Source of the DNA: Oscillospiraceae bacterium
Lineage (GTDB): Bacteria > Bacillota > Clostridia > Clostridiales > Clostridiaceae
Length of the DNA stretch: 15,648 bases
Direction of reading: 5' to 3'
NCBI GenBank assembly: GCA_009785875.1
Contig: WQUF01000105.1
Coordinates: 1 to 15,648, forward strand
Made by a program: the position numbers and the translations under genes. The notes beneath the pieces are model-generated. The model was given only the letters and a program-made list of their open reading frames with translations, had not been told where the DNA came from and did not search any database. Shown here piece by piece: positions 13,418-15,648 of the stretch (its first letter is position 1; every line of letters starts with the position of its first letter).

Positions 13418-13575
13418 AATGTCTCAAATTTATTAAAAAATAGAAATTATGAACTTTAGCGAAAATTACGCTCTTGTTGTCTTTTTTTATTATAGTATGT
13501 GGTAGAAAATTCATTTTTATGGTATAAATATGGTGAATGAAACACCGTGTCGTGTTATCGAGGAGCATAAACCCT

Positions 13576-14172
13576 ATGAAAAAAAGTATATCATGGAAAA
13601 TCACAATGTTTATTGGGATATTATTAGGGATTATTATTATTATTTTAGATCATATTGATAAATCTAAAATCCTTTTTATTAGTTTCGCTTCAGGATCTAT
13701 AGGAATTTGGATTATTATATCGATTTTAATAATGTACTTCTCAAGTGACAATAAGAAAATATTTATAAATGTATTAGTATTTCTATGTTCTATGTGTCTT
13801 ACATATTATGCTATAAAAGACATTATAGATTCTATGATTTCATACCAAACAATATCAAACATGACATCTGGAGAATTAGAACAATTAGGATTAACTAAAA
13901 ATAGCTGGATAAGTTTTAGTTGGGATAAGTTAATTGTGTGGCTTGTTATTTCGTTTGGTTGTGCGTTTGGTTGTTATGTGTTAAATAAAGTGAAAAAAAG
14001 GATATTTATTTATTATATTTTATCAGCAATTCCACTGTTTATTATTTTTTTGGAAGGCATAAATTTTGCCAAAGCAGTAATGACTGGGAGAACAGGATTA
14101 TGTCCAGCAGTTATAAATTTTTTAGGTGGCATAGTATGTATAGCTTTATTAGTAAAAAATCAAAAGGAATAG
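13576..14172 (+). CDS. Hypothetical multi-pass membrane protein
   Basis: I do not recognise this gene. It has 198 residues from the ATG at 13576, 10 nt after AGGAG; an upstream ATG at 13537 has no ribosome site. It has five or six hydrophobic segments: about 8-23, 32-55, 62-80, a long polar loop with NMTSGELEQLGLTKNSW (about 98-114), then about 118-134, 143-161 and 173-193. It is richer in Ile/Phe and in ATA/TTT codons than the operon before it. The 158-bp upstream gap contains TATAAA (13522-13527) and a weak AGCG/CGCT stem but no clear promoter. A transport, immunity or sensing role would be guesswork. Confidence 0.65.
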   Translation: MKKSISWKITMFIGILLGIIIIILDHIDKSKILFISFASGSIGIWIIISILIMYFSSDNKKIFINVLVFLCSMCLTYYAIKDIIDSMISYQTISNMTSGELEQLGLTKNSWISFSWDKLIVWLVISFGCAFGCYVLNKVKKRIFIYYILSAIPLFIIFLEGINFAKAVMTGRTGLCPAVINFLGGIVCIALLVKNQKE

Positions 14173-14275
14173 GATATATAGGAATATATATACAACATTT
14201 TAAAAAGTTAAATAGTAATTTTGCATAGCCTAATTAGTAAATTGCAATTTAATAGATTGGAGGTAGAGTTAAACA

Positions 14276-15043
14276 ATGATTATCCAGAACGTGTATGCGG
14301 TATATTTTAGTCCAACAGGCAATTCAAAATCAGTTTTAAAATTAATGTTATCACAGATTGAGAAAACTAAACATGAAATCGACTTAACTCCATATAAAAA
14401 TAGAAATAATTCATATTCTTTTAGTGAAAAAGATTTATTAATCATAGGAATACCTGTATATGGAGGACGTGTACCTACTACAGCTGAAGAAAGAATTAAA
14501 TTATTAAAGGGAAACAATACACCAGTTGTACTAGTAATCACATATGGTGATATACATTACTTTAGTGCTATATTTGAACTTAAACAGATTGTGAATGCAA
14601 ATGGATTTATAACAGTAGGAGCAGCAGCCATTGTTGCAAAGCATAGTGTAGTAGAAGAAATTGCTAGGGATAGACCTAACGCAAAGGAGTTAGAAAATAC
14701 ATTAAATTTTACTAGGCAAATAATACAAAAAATATCCAATTCAACTAAATTTGAAAATATAACACTAAGAGGTAAAAAAATTGCATTTCCACAAAACATG
14801 TTACCAATAAAGCCTTATGGCAATAAAAAATGCACACATTGTGGAACATGTGTTAAATTATGTCCAACACAGGCAATAACTAACCCTCGTAAGAAAGCAA
14901 GCGTAGAGTGTATTCGATGTATGCGTTGTATAAAATATTGCCCACAAAATGCAAGAACATATGGTGACATAAAAAAGACTATTGCAAAAATATTTTTAAC
15001 TATTGCAAGTCATAAGGAAAAGGAATCGGAATTTTTTATGTGA
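14276..15043 (+). CDS. EFR1-type flavodoxin-ferredoxin fusion protein
   Basis: This is a cytosolic electron-transfer protein, 255 residues. The N-terminal flavodoxin-like domain (about 1-165) carries the FMN phosphate loop FSPTGNSKSVLK and GIPVYGGRVPTTAEERI around residues 59-75. The C-terminal domain (about 180-230) has two [4Fe-4S] ferredoxin motifs: CTHCGTCVKLCP, then CIRCMRCIKYCP. The tail is short and basic. The ATG at 14276 lies 11 nt after GGAGGT. It is monocistronic, separated by 103 bp from the membrane protein gene. Its redox partner cannot be told from the window. Confidence 0.9.
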   Translation: MIIQNVYAVYFSPTGNSKSVLKLMLSQIEKTKHEIDLTPYKNRNNSYSFSEKDLLIIGIPVYGGRVPTTAEERIKLLKGNNTPVVLVITYGDIHYFSAIFELKQIVNANGFITVGAAAIVAKHSVVEEIARDRPNAKELENTLNFTRQIIQKISNSTKFENITLRGKKIAFPQNMLPIKPYGNKKCTHCGTCVKLCPTQAITNPRKKASVECIRCMRCIKYCPQNARTYGDIKKTIAKIFLTIASHKEKESEFFM

Positions 15044-15267
15044 ATGAAAATTAAATTAGTTATTTCAATAATAAAGTGTACTTAACCATAGGGATATAAG
15101 CAAACATCATTAGCAGTCCAAAAAGATAACTTACAATATATATAAGAAAAAGCTCCCTTTACCCTATTATCTATTAACAGGTAAGATCATTTTGACCTTC
15201 CATTGAATTGTCTGTGCAATATCTTCAAATAATGGAACTAATGGTATTCATTGAAAGGCTTGTTTAG
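15044..15267. other. Non-coding stretch after the EFR1 gene
   Basis: There is no intact gene, no ribosome site with a following reading frame and no clear terminator. The only coding-like signal is the short minus-strand remnant at 15060-15158. Confidence 0.6.
15060..15158 (-). pseudogene. Possible C-terminal remnant of a membrane protein gene
   Basis: A minus-strand reading frame of about 32 codons has no start codon and an in-frame stop just upstream (15161-15159). It encodes a very hydrophobic end including SYLFGLLMMFAYIPMVKY and terminates at TAA (15062-15060). It looks like the last membrane helix and tail of a degraded transporter. No family is recognised, and chance is not excluded. 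Confidence 0.25.
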
Positions 15268-15332
15268 TGTGCCACTGGGGACTCGAACCCCGACCCCACT
15301 GATTAAGAGTGGGGTTAAAAGCCCAGCGACAC
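15268..15332 (-). pseudogene. tRNA-like sequence lacking a D-arm (tRNA pseudogene or atypical tRNA)
   Basis: The minus strand folds as an acceptor GTGTCGC/GTGGCAC (7 pairs including two G-U), a stem CCCCACT/AGTGGGG with a 7-nt loop CTTAATC, and a T-arm with the canonical TTCGAGT loop. There is one unpaired base after the acceptor and no encoded CCA. Where the D-arm should be there are only 11 nt (TGGGCTTTTAA). In the folded register the anticodon would be TAA but followed by U rather than a purine. In a shifted register the loop is CTCTTAA, as in tRNA-Lys(CTT). This looks like a decayed or rearranged tRNA, most similar to tRNA-Lys in its 3' half. Confidence 0.6.
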
Positions 15333-15437
15333 GTATTTTTTATAATCCAGTTATTACCAGAATTATATGCGAAAAAGACTGAAAAATCAATCCAATTAGA
15401 CACATTGCCTAAAACAGGATATTAAAGTTTAAAAAAT

Positions 15438-15474
15438 TAGCCGAGAGTTATAGAAATCTATATACTCTTGGCTA
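15438..15474 (-). terminator. Strong hairpin, probable rho-independent terminator for leftward transcription
   Basis: TAGCCGAGAGT pairs with ACTCTTGGCTA (one G-U), continued by TATAG/CTATA around a 4-nt loop. On the minus strand the stem is followed by AATTTTTT, a good U-run; on the plus strand GTTTGAT is poor. It would stop a transcript entering from the right, where no gene is visible before the window ends. Confidence 0.6.
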
Positions 15475-15648
15475 GTTTGATACTATCGCAGGCTCTATTG
15501 CCCGCAATGTTCTTGTAATTATATTTTAACAAATTTGTTTACAAATGTAAGTTACAATTCACAGCCGATTTAAAATATACATATATGTAGGGGCGAGCAA
15601 TGCTCGCCCGCTTATTGATTTTTATATATTTATCGTGATATATTATAA
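15475..15648. repeat. Non-coding right end with a GC-rich palindrome
   Basis: No gene is visible. GGGCGAGCA-A-TGCTCGCCC (15591-15609) is a 9-bp-arm palindrome far richer in G+C than its surroundings, of the REP type often dispersed between genes. AACAAATTTGTT (15528-15539) is a perfect 12-bp AT palindrome. The last 35 bases are AT-rich with nothing assignable. Confidence 0.55.

Noticed and set aside
15591..15609. GC-rich palindrome as a CRISPR repeat
   Set aside because: Only one copy is present in the window, with no spacers and no cas genes nearby.

Overview
This is an AT-rich window (roughly one third G+C by eye). It has strong Shine-Dalgarno sites, short intergenic gaps, ATGA start-stop overlaps and a Clostridia/Tissierellia-like gene set: a THF riboswitch with FolT, NifS/NifU, an HD-GYP response regulator, a YhbD/bactofilin pair and a flavodoxin-ferredoxin of the EFR1 type. 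I read it as chromosomal DNA of an anaerobic low-GC Bacillota; the species cannot be fixed from this window.

Layout. (1) 1-3300, minus strand: a folate operon with promoter, THF riboswitch, folT (ECF S component), folC, ecfA (ECF ATPase) and ecfT, which runs off the left edge. (2) 3327-5681, minus: an iron-sulfur operon with a promoter and operator, then a DtxR-family regulator, nifS and nifU. (3) 5725-6844, plus: a REC/HD-GYP c-di-GMP phosphodiesterase-type regulator. (4) 6856-10511, minus: an ABC-F ATPase of the YkpA/YbiT type, a 123-bp inverted repeat, a CorA metal channel and a YitT-family membrane protein. (5) 10568-13417, plus: a palindromic divergent promoter/operator, then a YhbD-like regulator, a bactofilin and a two-gene ABC exporter. 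(6) 13576-15043, plus: an unrecognised membrane protein and an EFR1-type flavodoxin/ferredoxin. (7) 15044-15648: about 600 bp with no intact gene, holding a possible gene remnant, a D-armless tRNA-like sequence, a strong hairpin and a GC-rich palindrome.

Main discovery. Four otherwise well-preserved genes (ecfA, the DtxR-family regulator, the HD-GYP regulator and the ABC-F ATPase) each carry a single +1 frame discontinuity. In all four the zero-frame codon at the break is CGG. Skipping its C and reading the next triplet, GGN, restores a glycine and all downstream homology. I looked at every CGG on the coding strand of the other genes, about 4,570 codons in total, and found none in frame: CGG trinucleotides are common but always straddle two codons. 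In-frame CGG is therefore seen only at the four break sites (one of them a tandem CGG CGG). The simplest biological reading is that CGG is an unassigned (tRNA-less) codon at which ribosomes shift +1 to a glycine codon, so the genome tolerates or uses +1 frameshifts at CGG. Reassignment of CGG to another amino acid would not explain the data, because the reading frame itself changes. The main competing explanation is a systematic sequence error that adds a base before GG.
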